Program-made: the position numbers and the translations under genes
Shown: positions 20,250 to 30,441 of the stretch, piece after piece
Position numbering within the stretch: the first letter of the stretch is position 1
How the letters are laid out: every line of letters begins with the position of its first letter
NCBI RefSeq assembly: GCF_026914185.1
Contig: NC_070572.1
Span: forward strand, 3,906,001 to 3,970,000
Direction: 5' to 3'
DNA: 64,000 bases
Source of the DNA: Puccinia triticina
Taxonomy: Eukaryota; Basidiomycota; Pucciniomycetes; Pucciniales; Pucciniaceae
The notes under the pieces: generated by a model
Databases searched by the model: none
What the model was told of the DNA's origin: nothing
What the model saw: only the letters and a program-made list of their open reading frames with translations

Positions 20250-20464
20250 TGTAGAGACTGTAAAATGAAGATGTGTCTGGTGAGAGTCAAACTCACGACC
20301 TCAGCTATGCTGAGACACATACTAGAGTGCTGCCTTTACCAACTAGGCTACAGACGCTTGTGGCTGCCAGCTGGGTGGTTGGTTTGTAGTGCTCATGAGT
20401 TGATCCAACAGCCCTCCATACTGTGGTGATACATCATGGTAGCAGACTAACAGGCAATTCAACA
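20250..20464 (-). repeat. 5' LTR of the TRIM-like element
   Basis: 215 bp, TGTTGAAT ... CTCTACA on the minus strand, directly preceding the primer-binding site. It contains the tRNA-like sequence at 20273-20357. Confidence 0.85.
20273..20357 (-). other. tRNA-like sequence with A and B boxes, 5' LTR copy
   Basis: Same 85-nt structure as in the other LTR. The acceptor stem reads GCGTCTG/CAGACAC with one C-A mismatch. D, variable and T arms are intact and the anticodon arm is weaker. Confidence 0.7.
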
Positions 20465-20469
20465 ATATT

Positions 20470-22617
20470 TGGTTTAGCAACCCGGTCTAGAGCATTTCCA
20501 CCGCAGGCCCGAGTTGGGTCCCTAGTGGGAATTTTCAGGATTTTACCCACTCAACCACCACAGTTGCTACTCTAGTTGCGTCCAAAATTTACCACCATCC
20601 CTAAATATCCAGCTTGGCGAGGGAGGTCCACCCGGTGAGCTGGTGTTAAGGTCTGTTCTGTGGAGAGGAAGATGGAGTCTGGGGTTCTGGGGGTTCGGGA
20701 TATAAGAAGGTAGATTGCAGGATGAGGAGCAGTCTGGCATCTCCAGGCTCTTGAACCTTGAGAGTGCCGCCTGTGACATGTACGTGTAAGCTATGTACAT
20801 GATGGAGTCCTGCGCTGCGGAGCCCGCGCTACAGCTCATAACAGCTGGAGAGGAGTCCTCTTGCCAAGCTTGATACAGTTGCAAGGGGCATATTACTGTA
20901 CAGAGTAAACCCCCGGGGTTCCCCGGTTTGGAATTTTTGGATCTGGGAGGGAAAAAACCCCGAGAGATTCAGCCTAATTTGGCAGAATCTGATAACAAAT
21001 TTCTGAATGAACAACCTCTGGGATGGTCTTGAGTCCCAAGGAGAAGCAGCCGGTGATGCCCATGTGTGGATCAAACAGAACCTTGGCAGATCATCCTTGA
21101 AGACATATGTACCCAGGCAAGAACAGCAGCGACTGTGCCAAGAGTAAAAGTGGCGGGCTGCAGGTTGGAAAACCCATCACCAGGGGATAAAGTGTTGCAC
21201 TGTCTAGAGAGTGCCAGGCCTGAATTTTATACATTGCGTGGTCTGATGTCAGTCCAATGTCAGCACTGCAGTCATGTACATGTCATCTCTATCCTTATGT
21301 TCAAGTCATTAAGAACTGTTTGAAGCATGAATCAGTCTGGAAACCTGAAGTCATGACTCCAACTGAGGTCATGTTCAAGCATAGTGGATGCTACTTGCAC
21401 AACCAAATTAGATTTTTGAAGACCCACACAACTGAACCCACAACATGCAATTTCTGGACAAAATCAGAGCTGGGCAATGCTGATCTTGGTAGCACACATC
21501 ATGTATGTGGGTAAGTCTGTTGAGGTTGATTTTAATGTAGCGGAATGTTGCCAAGTGCACACCGCCATACCTCCATTGGATCATGGTGCACACCCCTGAG
21601 CCACCATCTTTCAACAAGAATAATTCTTGGTCAAGATTACAAAGAAGGTGCTAGTCCTATGTGCATTTGGGAGGGAGGAAAGTATCCCCAAGTGTTGAAG
21701 GCGGACCAAGCATTTTTCTCCCAATGATACTTGGAAGGGAATATCCGGAAGTAAACCCATCATGATCCTTAGGCACACCATCCCTGCCTTCCAGCCAGCA
21801 GATTTTATCATCTCTTATTGCATTGGCGGCTTTCTATGGCAATTGAGTGTGGTTAATCTCTGGTGGGGATGGATGAAGAGTATTCCTTCCCCTGAGGGGA
21901 TGAGGTCCAGTTAGCAATTTCCCACATTGTTGACTGCTTGGACATCAGCAAGACTTGGAAGTTGTGCAAGTTTGGAAGTCACGCTGGTAAATCTAACAAC
22001 CTCCTTCCCAGTAGCACATATATGTCTGAATGTCTTGACACATCTAGACTGATTTGGCTCGTCAGATCCACCATGATACCTCAATTAGAAATATTGAGTG
22101 GGTGGGCTGTCCTGTGAGGTGAGGGAGTTGTTACAAGATAATGAAAAGTCAATCTGCTTGAAAATGCTCTGGGAGTTTAGCCACAGTACTTACCTGTCCT
22201 GACATTACTTCCGTGGCAGTCAAACAAACAATCCTTCATTGAGTTACTTTGCATGCAAAAGTTGGACCTAGAGAGGATGAAATCCCTCGCCCTCTTGTCC
22301 CTATGGAGAAGCTTACAATGTGTCCAAGACAAGACTTTGTCTGCAGCCTATATCAATCTTATGTAGGTAAAAAGTTATCATATTTGGGTTGGGGTACAAG
22401 TGTGTGGATGCGGGGGAATGTTATGTAACAGCTAAAAACACACATCAAATGCAAGGGTCAAGGGGCGCGTGGCTCCTGATGGAAGCTGCTTGGCATCTCA
22501 TCAAATGTAACAGATTCAAGAATCCACCCGATATCTGTGATCAGCACCAGTGGAGCTTTTTTTGGAACTTCCGCGGCGACCCTTGCGATCAACACTGCCA
22601 CCCCATTGCCTGGTGCC
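20470..22617. other. Unrecognised AT-rich region, 2.1 kb
   Basis: No frame with convincing coding character on either strand, and no clear terminal repeats. It probably consists of old, decayed repeats. Confidence 0.4.
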
Positions 22618-24904
22618 ATGAGTAACACGTACTGTCTCGGTCAATTTGTTGCTCCGATTTCAGCATCTCTGCACTTGACCGACAACCATGTCCCACAGGT
22701 TGGCTTCCTCCAACAAGGTCGCAGTCGAGTGCATGTGTATTGTGCCCCACGGCAGGCGGTAGGAGATCTCAGCGCAAAAGCAAGTGAGCACCTGGGGCCG
22801 TTGCTAGGCCCGACATCAACCTGCTCAAGTCCAGTTTCCACAAACAAAATTGCACCAGACAATATCAATATCATGAAGATTTGAGCGTTTGTTTTGACCC
22901 ACCATGGGATGCAGCCCGAGCTGTGGGGTTGCGTGTTCAGCCGCTCCGAACACATCCACCGTATCCAGACCTCCTTCGCCGCTGCAAGCGTCAAGCTTAT
23001 GCCAATCTGGAACTACAACCCAAGACTTTTCTTTGACATCCCCCATTTTGTTTCCGAAAGGCCTGAGGGGGACGTGATGGGTGGAGAACGTTGGCTCGGA
23101 GTGGCTCTTCGACAATGCCGTACCAATCTAAAACCACATCAGATTTCAGCACTTCAATTCCTCCAAAAGAATGAGTCCGCCAATCATGATACAAGGTTGC
23201 TGTGGAATCATCCGGCCCATGCTTGGATTCGCCGCCACACAGACGACGCTGGTATCAGGACGGCTCACGATGAGACTGATAATCGGCCCCAAGGATCCAT
23301 ACTGGCAGACAATATGGGTTTGGGGAAGACCCTGACCACACTAGCTTACGTTCTCGCAACACGTGATTTGGCGGTCGAGTATCACTGGGCGGATTGGATA
23401 CAGCACTCAGCAGCAACACTGGTGATTTGTCCCCTGGCAACGCTGTCTAATTGGGAGAATGAGATCAGATTACACTTTGAGGATGAGGCGATCACTTACA
23501 AAGTCTTCCACGGCTCAGATTGGAACAAGCTAAAATGGTGTGACCTGGAATCAGCTTTGGTTGTCCTCACAACCTACGAAATGATTGGTGAGAGTGGAAA
23601 CAATTCACATGCAAACCAGCCGACCATTGAGTCACTCAACCTGCGCTGGTTCAGGATTGTTCTAGATGAAGCACAGTAAGTAAATTTTGCTTGAACACCA
23701 TGGAAGCCACATGAGGATGATTGTTAATGATGAGCACAGTCTGATTAGGAATCCAACTGCAAACCGGACACTCAATTTTCGCCAACTTCAGTCCAAGTTT
23801 CTTCTTTTTTTGACAGGGACGCCACTCCAAAATTGCCTCACGGACCTACAAAGCTTGATAACAACTTTGAAGGTTGCGCCTTTGGACAATGAACTTATCT
23901 GGCAAAGATGCCTCATTCCAAAAATGAAAGTCGGGGCTCCGGAGGCTATTAAGAGCCTGGCACAGTTGATGAAGTCCATCTGCCTCCGAAGAACAAAAGA
24001 TGTCCTTTTGAACCTCCCCCAGAAAATGGAACATGCTGTGGTAGTCCAATGTAGCAAGAATTGGGAGCCATGTTCAAGGGAATTGCACGCGAGGTTTATC
24101 CGGACCTTTGGAAGACTTCGCACATCCGGGGAACTGTGGGACCCTGCAGAGTTTTTCCAACAGTTGATGATGCTCCGCCAGTTCTGCAACCATCCGATTT
24201 TCGCACGGGTAGATCTACAGAACCAAGCAACATGGCGATGGCAAGACTCCAGCAAGGTTGTTCATCTGATAGGCAGTCTGCGGAGCTTCCTAGAAGGAGA
24301 TCGAGGGATTGAACGCACAAAGGCAGTCATATTTTCGAGTTTTGTTGCATTTTTGCAGATGTAAGCAGAGAGGTTTGGCTCAGATTCTGATGGGTGCGTG
24401 CTGATCTGCTATTTTTGAAGAATCGTGCGAGCCCTGGAAGAGCATCATATTGGGTTTACTTGGCTCACAGGGGCCTTAAGGGTAGCTCAGCGTGACGAAA
24501 ACCTCAACACTTTCCAAAATAATGATAGCTGCAATGTTTTACTCGCGTCTGTAGAGGCAGCGGGAGTTGGGATTGATTTACAATGCGCGCAGAATGTTTA
24601 AATCATGGTATGTGCTGATAGATTCATTGCAGAATTCCCAGCTGGATGACATATTCTATGTGAAATTCTAGGAACCAAGTTGGAATCCCGCAAGTGAATT
24701 TCAGGCCATTGATCGGCTTTACTGTTTGGGACAGGAGAACAGTGTGTTTGTATATTGGTACTACTTACAACAAAGTCTGGAGATGAACATACATCAAGTC
24801 CAAAGACGGAAAGGAGAATTGGCGACGTAAGCAAACATTATTTTAACGGCCATCAATTCTCATTGATTCATTGGGAAGCTGATTCAAACAGGAGTAAAGA
24901 CTAA
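22618..24904 (+). pseudogene. SNF2-family (Rad5/Rad16-like) DNA-dependent ATPase with one internal stop
   Basis: Six proposed exons (22618-22833, 22915-23675, 23740-24360, 24421-24607, 24672-24826, 24892-24904) sum to 1,953 nt in perfect phase, so one gene model explains them. SNF2 motifs appear in order: I DNMGLGKTL, Ia LVICPLATLSNWE, II DEAH restored exactly across the second intron, III FLTGTPLQN. The helicase C part follows with LLASVEAAGVGIDLQCAQNV and NPASEFQAIDRLYCLGQ. A TAA at 24599 replaces the residue after QNV, where relatives usually have Tyr; the frame is otherwise open beyond it. The first exon and its GTTTCC donor are less certain. No RING or HIRAN domain was identified. The copy lies beside transposon genes and may be a transposon-dispersed duplicate. 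Confidence 0.75.
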
Positions 24905-25002
24905 GTGTACCTAGGGCGGGAAACAAAAAATACAAGTGTGCTCAGCACCTCATGAAACATCTATGCAGTTAGAATTATACTGCTTACCCAAGGTGTAAAT
25001 TA

Positions 25003-26110
25003 TCAGCAATAAATGACCAAATTCGGAAATACAATACAATCCTGTGGGTTGAGCAGCTCTCTTTGGGAGTTGGAAAGGTGGGACAGGTATTGTGGAGCGT
25101 AGCAGTTGATGGGTAGGTGTTGTGGCACATCTTTGATGATGTCTGAGGAGCGCACGTCCAAACTTTTTCTGCGTGACTCAAGGATGAACTGAGAAACATA
25201 GATGCGTCCGTTGGTGTTGATCTTCTTCTGTACATATATGTTATCCAACTTTGCCGCCAGCCTGCCGAATTCTTCAGATCTCCAAGACATTGGCACCTTG
25301 ACAAGAGACCGAGTAGGTGCGGTTTCAGTGTCAGAAGTCGCTTTGATGTTATCAAATAGCAATTTTACAGAGGATGGAACAGGGAGTGTAGAGAGAGTTT
25401 CTTGACGGTGTTGCTGAGCCTGGGAATGCGCAGCCAGATGATTAGAAGCAGTCACCAGAACATCAGACATTGAGAGTGCCCACCTGCATGCGGATTTTGG
25501 ATTTGCATTCCAACTCCTTCTTTTTCAACTTCTGCTCAGGAGAAAATCGGCCAAGTCTCAGTCCGTTTTGCCTCCCAAAAAACCACCGGTGGAGAATTCC
25601 AAGTTGGATTGAATGATTGTTGGCTTCCACGGGATCCATGAAGAATACTGCAAGAGCGCCCGCCTGGTAAGCGTTACACCAATGCTTCAGGACAAATTTT
25701 GCAAACAACTGGTTCCAGTGGGTGTCCCACGGATGATCCCACGCAAAGGTAACACTGGGGAAGTGAGAGTTTGCAAGGTCTTGAAGAAAGATGTTTCTGA
25801 AGATGGGGTGGATTGTCTGGGATTTGCCCAGCAGAGCTTCTGGTGGAATGGGATCTATCGTGTGTCTCAAGATCAAATCCGGCATGTTGGAACCAATGTG
25901 AAAGTCGTGAGAAAGGGGACACATCAGCCAATCCATTGTTACCGGTTTCTTGGGGGAAGTTGCAATGTTGAGCAACGTTCTGATGAAGGCGGCGATGCTT
26001 CGAGCGCAGGGTAATTTGGAGTTGGGGAGGAAAGTTGAATAGACAGCGTTGATCTTGGCAACTCCGAGGGGCGGCTTACCGGTTGAGAAAGTGACCTTGG
26101 ATGAGGACAT
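25003..26110 (-). CDS. Uncharacterised two-exon gene in the transposon island, 347 aa
   Basis: Exon 26110-25484 begins MSSSKVTFSTGKPPLG and joins exon 25419-25003 across a 64-nt GTGGGC...CCCAG intron in phase 0, with no internal stop. The product contains a Trp/His-rich middle (TFAWDHPWDTHWNQLF, VLKHWCNAYQAGALAVFFMD) and a basic patch (QKLKKKELECKSK). No known domain was recognised and no signal peptide or membrane segment is evident. Two 38-bp palindromes lie 240-420 bp upstream, in the interval before a possible divergent plus-strand unit. Its position near a Tnp2 transposase suggests it may be an accessory gene of that element family; this is inference. Confidence 0.55.
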
Positions 26111-26349
26111 AGCGGGATTGAAGTGGAAGGAGAGTATGAATTGACAGAGCGAAAGGTCACAGGCGCTGACATTAAGTATTGTGGAGTGGTGGAGGTCATC
26201 TGTCAGGCAGGTCAGGTCACAAAGGGGTCATCATTGCCGAGGTCAAAGGGGACAATTATTAGTCAGATACAACAAGGGGGCGGGGTACTTGATCTGTTTG
26301 GATGTTGACAGCCAGCAGAGCGCAGAGGACTGCGTGGGGCCCGTGAAAT

Positions 26350-26387
26350 TGTCCACCACAACATACGGCCAAACTTCAGGGTGGACA
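26350..26387. promoter_or_regulatory. 38-bp palindrome, copy 1
   Basis: Imperfect palindrome with outer arms TGTCCACC/GGGTGGACA and a centre around ACGGCC. First of five related copies between 26 and 50 kb. Confidence 0.75.
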
Positions 26388-26492
26388 CTGGCCCACAGAT
26401 TGAACCCAGGTGGAGCTTGTGCCAACCCCGTCCGGGGGGATGGGGGTGCACCCGTGCAAGCAACTATTGCACGGGTTGTCCTTTGCAGTGAA

Positions 26493-26530
26493 TGTCCACC
26501 GTCATGTTCGGCTGTACATGAGGGTGGACA
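26493..26530. promoter_or_regulatory. 38-bp palindrome, copy 2
   Basis: Outer arms TGTCCACC/GGGTGGACA, centre TGTTCGGCTGTAC. It lies 143 bp from copy 1 and upstream of a plus-strand ATG at 26660. Confidence 0.75.
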
Positions 26531-27178
26531 GCCTGTGCTTGAAGTGACAATCCCCATGGAGCCGGACCAGGTGAGCCAATAGTCAAGACTATTTCACAGT
26601 AGGTTATCAAGGACCTAAACACCACCCGTTCTCATCCAGCCGTCTTTCCTCCCAAAAGCATGGCCCAACCGCAAGGAATTCGTAGCCAGCACACGCATCA
26701 GAGGGGGGGACAAGGGGCCCGACGGGAGTTTTTGTCAGCATATGCACAGGAGCGCGGTGTCTCCATCCAGGAGACATGCAAGTTGACCGTTGCACTTGTG
26801 ACTCCAAAGATGCTGCTCCATCTGTCAACCGGTGTGATACCAACTGCACTATGTATGAGTGCCAACTGTTACATATCGCGCGGCGGTGGGCAAGTTGGGA
26901 ATTTAAATTGGGTTGCAAAAGGGGCTGTGTAGGGCCTGGGTGTAAACTCCAAAGGCATCCATTGGTGCAACACCGTTTATCCCACAGCTGATTTCAGGTC
27001 GCCTCAAGTGAGTGGTCAGAAAGGAGAGGTGTGACTCAGTGTTGTTCAAGATGTTCAGCTGTCCTATGGAGAACTTCATGCCACGACTAGGTCAACCAAA
27101 GGCTACATGATGACCTCACTTGAGAAACCGTATACTGACCCTTGTGGTTATCTGGTTGGGTCGTCCAGAAAAACATAC
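26531..27178. other. Short interval with a possible plus-strand exon
   Basis: A 91-codon plus-strand frame starts at ATG 26660 (MAQPQGIRSQHTHQRG...), after a CTAAACACCACC stretch similar to TATAAACACCACC at 44281. It may be a first exon of a transposon-family gene but no homologous motif was recognised. Confidence 0.25.
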
Positions 27179-27181
27179 TCA

Positions 27182-27690
27182 AGCTGTCTTTTTGACGCCG
27201 CGGATACTCTCTGTGTTGATGGGACCTGGGAATAAACAGAATTTCAATGGATTGGCCATATGAGCAGTGAAGAGGATGGTTGCCCAAGACATACCCTTCC
27301 CCTCGCGAATCCTCATAGCATTCCAAGTCGCAAACACGTCCGGAACGGCCCATTGGGGTATCTTGAGGTCTAGGGTGTCGGCATCCAACCTTTGTTGAAA
27401 TTTAAAGGCCAAGTCCCAGTTGACTTGCAGATGCTCATGATTGTCTGACTGCTTCACCACATGACTCATTTCGGCGTCTAAAAACAGTTGGGTATCTTGC
27501 AACCAGCGTAATTGGGATAGAGCACATTGAAAATGTGGCTGGTGCATCTTGTGGAGATGTCTTTGTGTGGGTGGGAATGAAGTTGGCGAAGAATTTGAGA
27601 GACAAAGAAAAACTGAGGCCCAACATGTGCAAGACAGGGAGTAGGAAACACCGTCTTTTATCAGGCGTCCAGAGCCTCACAGCAGAAAGT
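27182..27690 (-). pseudogene. Uncharacterised reading frame in the transposon island
   Basis: A minus-strand frame from ATG 27547 to TGA 27179 (LKIPQWAVPDVFATWNAMR) is preceded in another frame by RRCFLLPVLHMLGLSFSLSL. Residue composition looks coding, but the two pieces are out of frame and no domain was recognised. It is probably a broken accessory gene of the surrounding element. Confidence 0.35.
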
Positions 27691-28160
27691 CATGCTCTTT
27701 TGCACACTTGACCGCTGACCGCTGGTCTGGACAGTGTATATCACATAACGTGTCTTAAGATTGGGGGGAGATAACACGGGGATAGCAGGTTCACCTGTCT
27801 GCACAATGAATAGGTGCAGATCACACAGCCGCCACAGGACACTTTTGATATTGAGCTGGCTGCTGGCATCAATTGTTCTTAAGAGTCCCTGGAGATTCTT
27901 GTTTTAAAAGGCCGGAAGACTCGGCGGACAGTCTCGCGTCAAATAAGCCTTGTCAGGTGATCGCATGCTGAGTCTTGTGTTGCTATAGGTTCAATGAACC
28001 ATGTGAACTAGCACTTTCTTGCATTAAGATTGCACAGCCAACACAAGTCTAAGGTGCTGCAGATCGGAAGGTGAAACGTTGCAGCCTTAGATCCCCATGC
28101 CGCTTTTGCGATTGCCCAGACACAACTCGCATTCACCACCACGAATTGACGGAGACGCCG

Positions 28161-29347
28161 ATGGCCAAACAACCACTTCACGTTTGTCTTTGTGAGCGCC
28201 ATGGCTGCAACAAAACCCAACACAAAGAACCAGGGAAAGGAATTGTGCCTGATAGGGTTTTGTCTAAACGCGTCTTTCAAAATCACCAGATGAGTGTAGC
28301 CACTGGGAACTCCAACCACCACATGACTAATCCGGAACCATCTGCCAAAGCGCTGCACCAGAGCCTTGTGAGTGAATACATTCTGTGGAGATGAGTTTAT
28401 TGAACGCGGAGGTTTGATGCATGGGGGTGGCTGATACACCATCTTTGCAGAGCGGTCCAATCGCCACCAGCACTGAGTTGACAGGTGGGATTGCTACCAG
28501 CTGCACAGAGTTTACAATTGAGGAGGCTTATTGCAAGCAGGTAATGCTTCAAGTCGCTCGGTCTGTCTGTGCCAACAAGCTTAGTAAGGATGGTGCAGTA
28601 AAATTCTTGAAGGCCGCCCGGGACAATGTTGTACTACTTGCAAAGATCTGGAGCGCCAAGAATCAAATCACCATTGATCCAACATCTATCCTGCGGCAGA
28701 TCCCTCAGAGTCAAGACGCAGTGTTTCATTGTCTTGGGCTCAATCCAAACTTGACCACACGTCTCTGCTGCAAAAAATGCTTTGCTCTCTACTCAACTGA
28801 ATCAGGGCAAGGAGACCATCCAAAACGATGCACACAGCCTTATCTGTCACCTAAACAAGGCTTTTGCAAGTGGCCAAAGGCAAGAAGCCTGATCCCCAAG
28901 TGCGATCAACCTCTCTACACGATTAATGCGACGCAGCAAGAAGTCCCTGTTTGGAAATTCACATATGTATCACTGAAGTCGTGGTTAGCAAACCAGCTCT
29001 CCCAAGCTGCATTTGAACGCCTGCTAGACTCCAGTCTTGCTGCTTGCAACTGGCCTGCCGGAAAACCAATGGGAGATGTGTGGCACGGCCGGGTCTGGCA
29101 AGAATTTCCCAATTTGGATGACGGCACGGGGACATATACAAAGCATTCGGGGAACCTCGTCTTCAGCCTGTATCTGGACTGGTTCAGCCCAGGAGGGAGC
29201 TCAAATCTCGGCAAGCACACCACTGTTGGCGCAATAACTTTAATCTGCCTGAACCTTCCTGCAGATCAGCAATACAAGGTAGAAAACATGTTTCTTTTTG
29301 GCATCATTCCCGGACCCAAGGAACCAAAGCTCAAACAGATCAACCAC
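28161..29347 (+). pseudogene. Tnp2-type (CACTA) transposase, 5' part
   Basis: Reading from ATG 28161, the N-terminal zinc-binding region VCLCERHGCNKTQHKEPGKG leads through a short spacer (probably with an intron near 28395-28450) into a long frame. That frame has the Tnp2 hallmarks CCKKCFALYS, TYVSLKSWLANQL, GNLVFSLYLDWFSPGGSSNL, GKHTTVGAITLICLNLP and IIPGPKEPKLKQINH. The frame is cut at codon CAC (29345-29347) by insertion of the 9.8-kb element. The 3' part resumes at 39152. Tnp2 proteins are DDE transposases of CACTA elements. Confidence 0.8.
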
Positions 29348-29847
29348 CACTACCAAGATGGATGAATTTGCGATGTCGTATATTGATCAATATAGCGTAT
29401 ATTGATCAATTTATATTGATCAATTTTTTTTTTCCTCTTGATAACTTTGTCTGTGTTCCATGTCTCCTTAATACTCTTCTATAATCTCTCTTGTTCCCCT
29501 GTATTTGCTTCAAGCCACAGGATTTTTTTTTTTTGCCTGATAACATTCATAAATTTCTACACACACCATTCAATTCTTCATGAAAAAAAGACATTGCAAG
29601 TTTTAGGATTAATCCAGGGTGGCTGACGGGTCTCAAATTTTTTTTCTTTTTATTTTACTTCAACAATTGATGTAATCAGAAGTCTCCAAATCTACTTTTT
29701 TTCAAAAAAGGAAAAACATTGACCCCTGACCTCTCTCATGATACCATCCTGCACACATTGTTAATTTGTTTGGTTTAACTTCCTGAAGATATTGCGCATC
29801 ATACTTGAAGTGCTACATTCATAGAAGGCCTTTTTGAAATGGGGTGA
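29348..29847 (+). repeat. Left terminal inverted repeat of the 9.8-kb element
   Basis: About 500 bp inverted relative to 38282-39148. The outermost 60 bp include two copies of TATATTGATCAAT, and the inner end reads CATAGAAGGCCTTTTTGAAA. Confidence 0.85.
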
Positions 29848-29854
29848 ATGATTT

Positions 29855-30115
29855 TTACAAACTGTGTTTTACAATGCTACCCCATTGTAAAGCGGGGGCA
29901 TTGTAAAAATGCAAAAATACATGCATTTAATTAGTTTTACAATTTATGTCGTCCCAACCGCGCAATGTAAGCTCACAGGATGTAAATTACATTTTGTAAT
30001 TCACACCCGGATGACCTGTAATCTTTACTTTTACGGTCTGCGCTGTTACATTGCATGTTACAGTGCATGTAAACCTGTACATAACCTACCAAACAATTAG
30101 TATTACAATACCTTA
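29855..30115. repeat. Subterminal cluster of TTACAATG-like motifs, left
   Basis: A dozen or so degenerate copies of TTTACAATG/CATTGTAAA and related GCAATGTAA occur in 260 bp, immediately before the transposase promoter region. Confidence 0.55.
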
Positions 30116-30441
30116 GCTTACAACCTCTCAGACGTGCAGCCCATCCAAGCTCTGGGAAGCTTATCTCACCCCCCTAGATAGCTTATATCTCCACAGTGAC
30201 GGCCTAGGTTAGGGCTTGACACAACCATCTTCCAGCTGGTCAGTCGAGAGATTCTAGGTTTCTTTGTCAGCCTGATCGATCACTTTTTTTCGGACTTTCC
30301 CACAGGTATCAACAACCTTAATAGAGCTCCTGATACGTTAATAGACATCAATCCTGATATATTCCAATAATCTGCACGCCTAATACCTGATAAGCTATAA
30401 CCTTGCTTATTCCTTAATACATATCCTTTGATACGGCGGCC

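Larger units (their letters stand above)
19842..20464 (-). mobile_element. TRIM-like miniature LTR retroelement carrying a tRNA-like sequence in its LTRs
   Basis: Two 215-bp direct repeats (19842-20056 and 20250-20464, nine differences by eye) enclose a 193-bp non-coding interior. The unit is flanked by a perfect 5-bp target duplication, ATATT (19837-19841 and 20465-20469). Each repeat is bounded by TG...CA. Read on the minus strand, the 5' LTR (20464-20250) is followed immediately by GGTTATGAGCCCAGAGC, like the half-tRNA-Met primer-binding site of copia. The 3' LTR is preceded immediately by the purine tract AAGGGGGGG. No gag or pol fits, so it is non-autonomous. Each LTR contains an 85-nt tRNA-like sequence in sense orientation. 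Confidence 0.85.

Noticed and set aside
19865..20357. Two tRNA-derived SINEs or two tRNA genes
   Set aside because: The whole 623-bp unit has one target duplication, LTR-type ends, a primer-binding site and a purine tract, and the anticodon arm is irregular.
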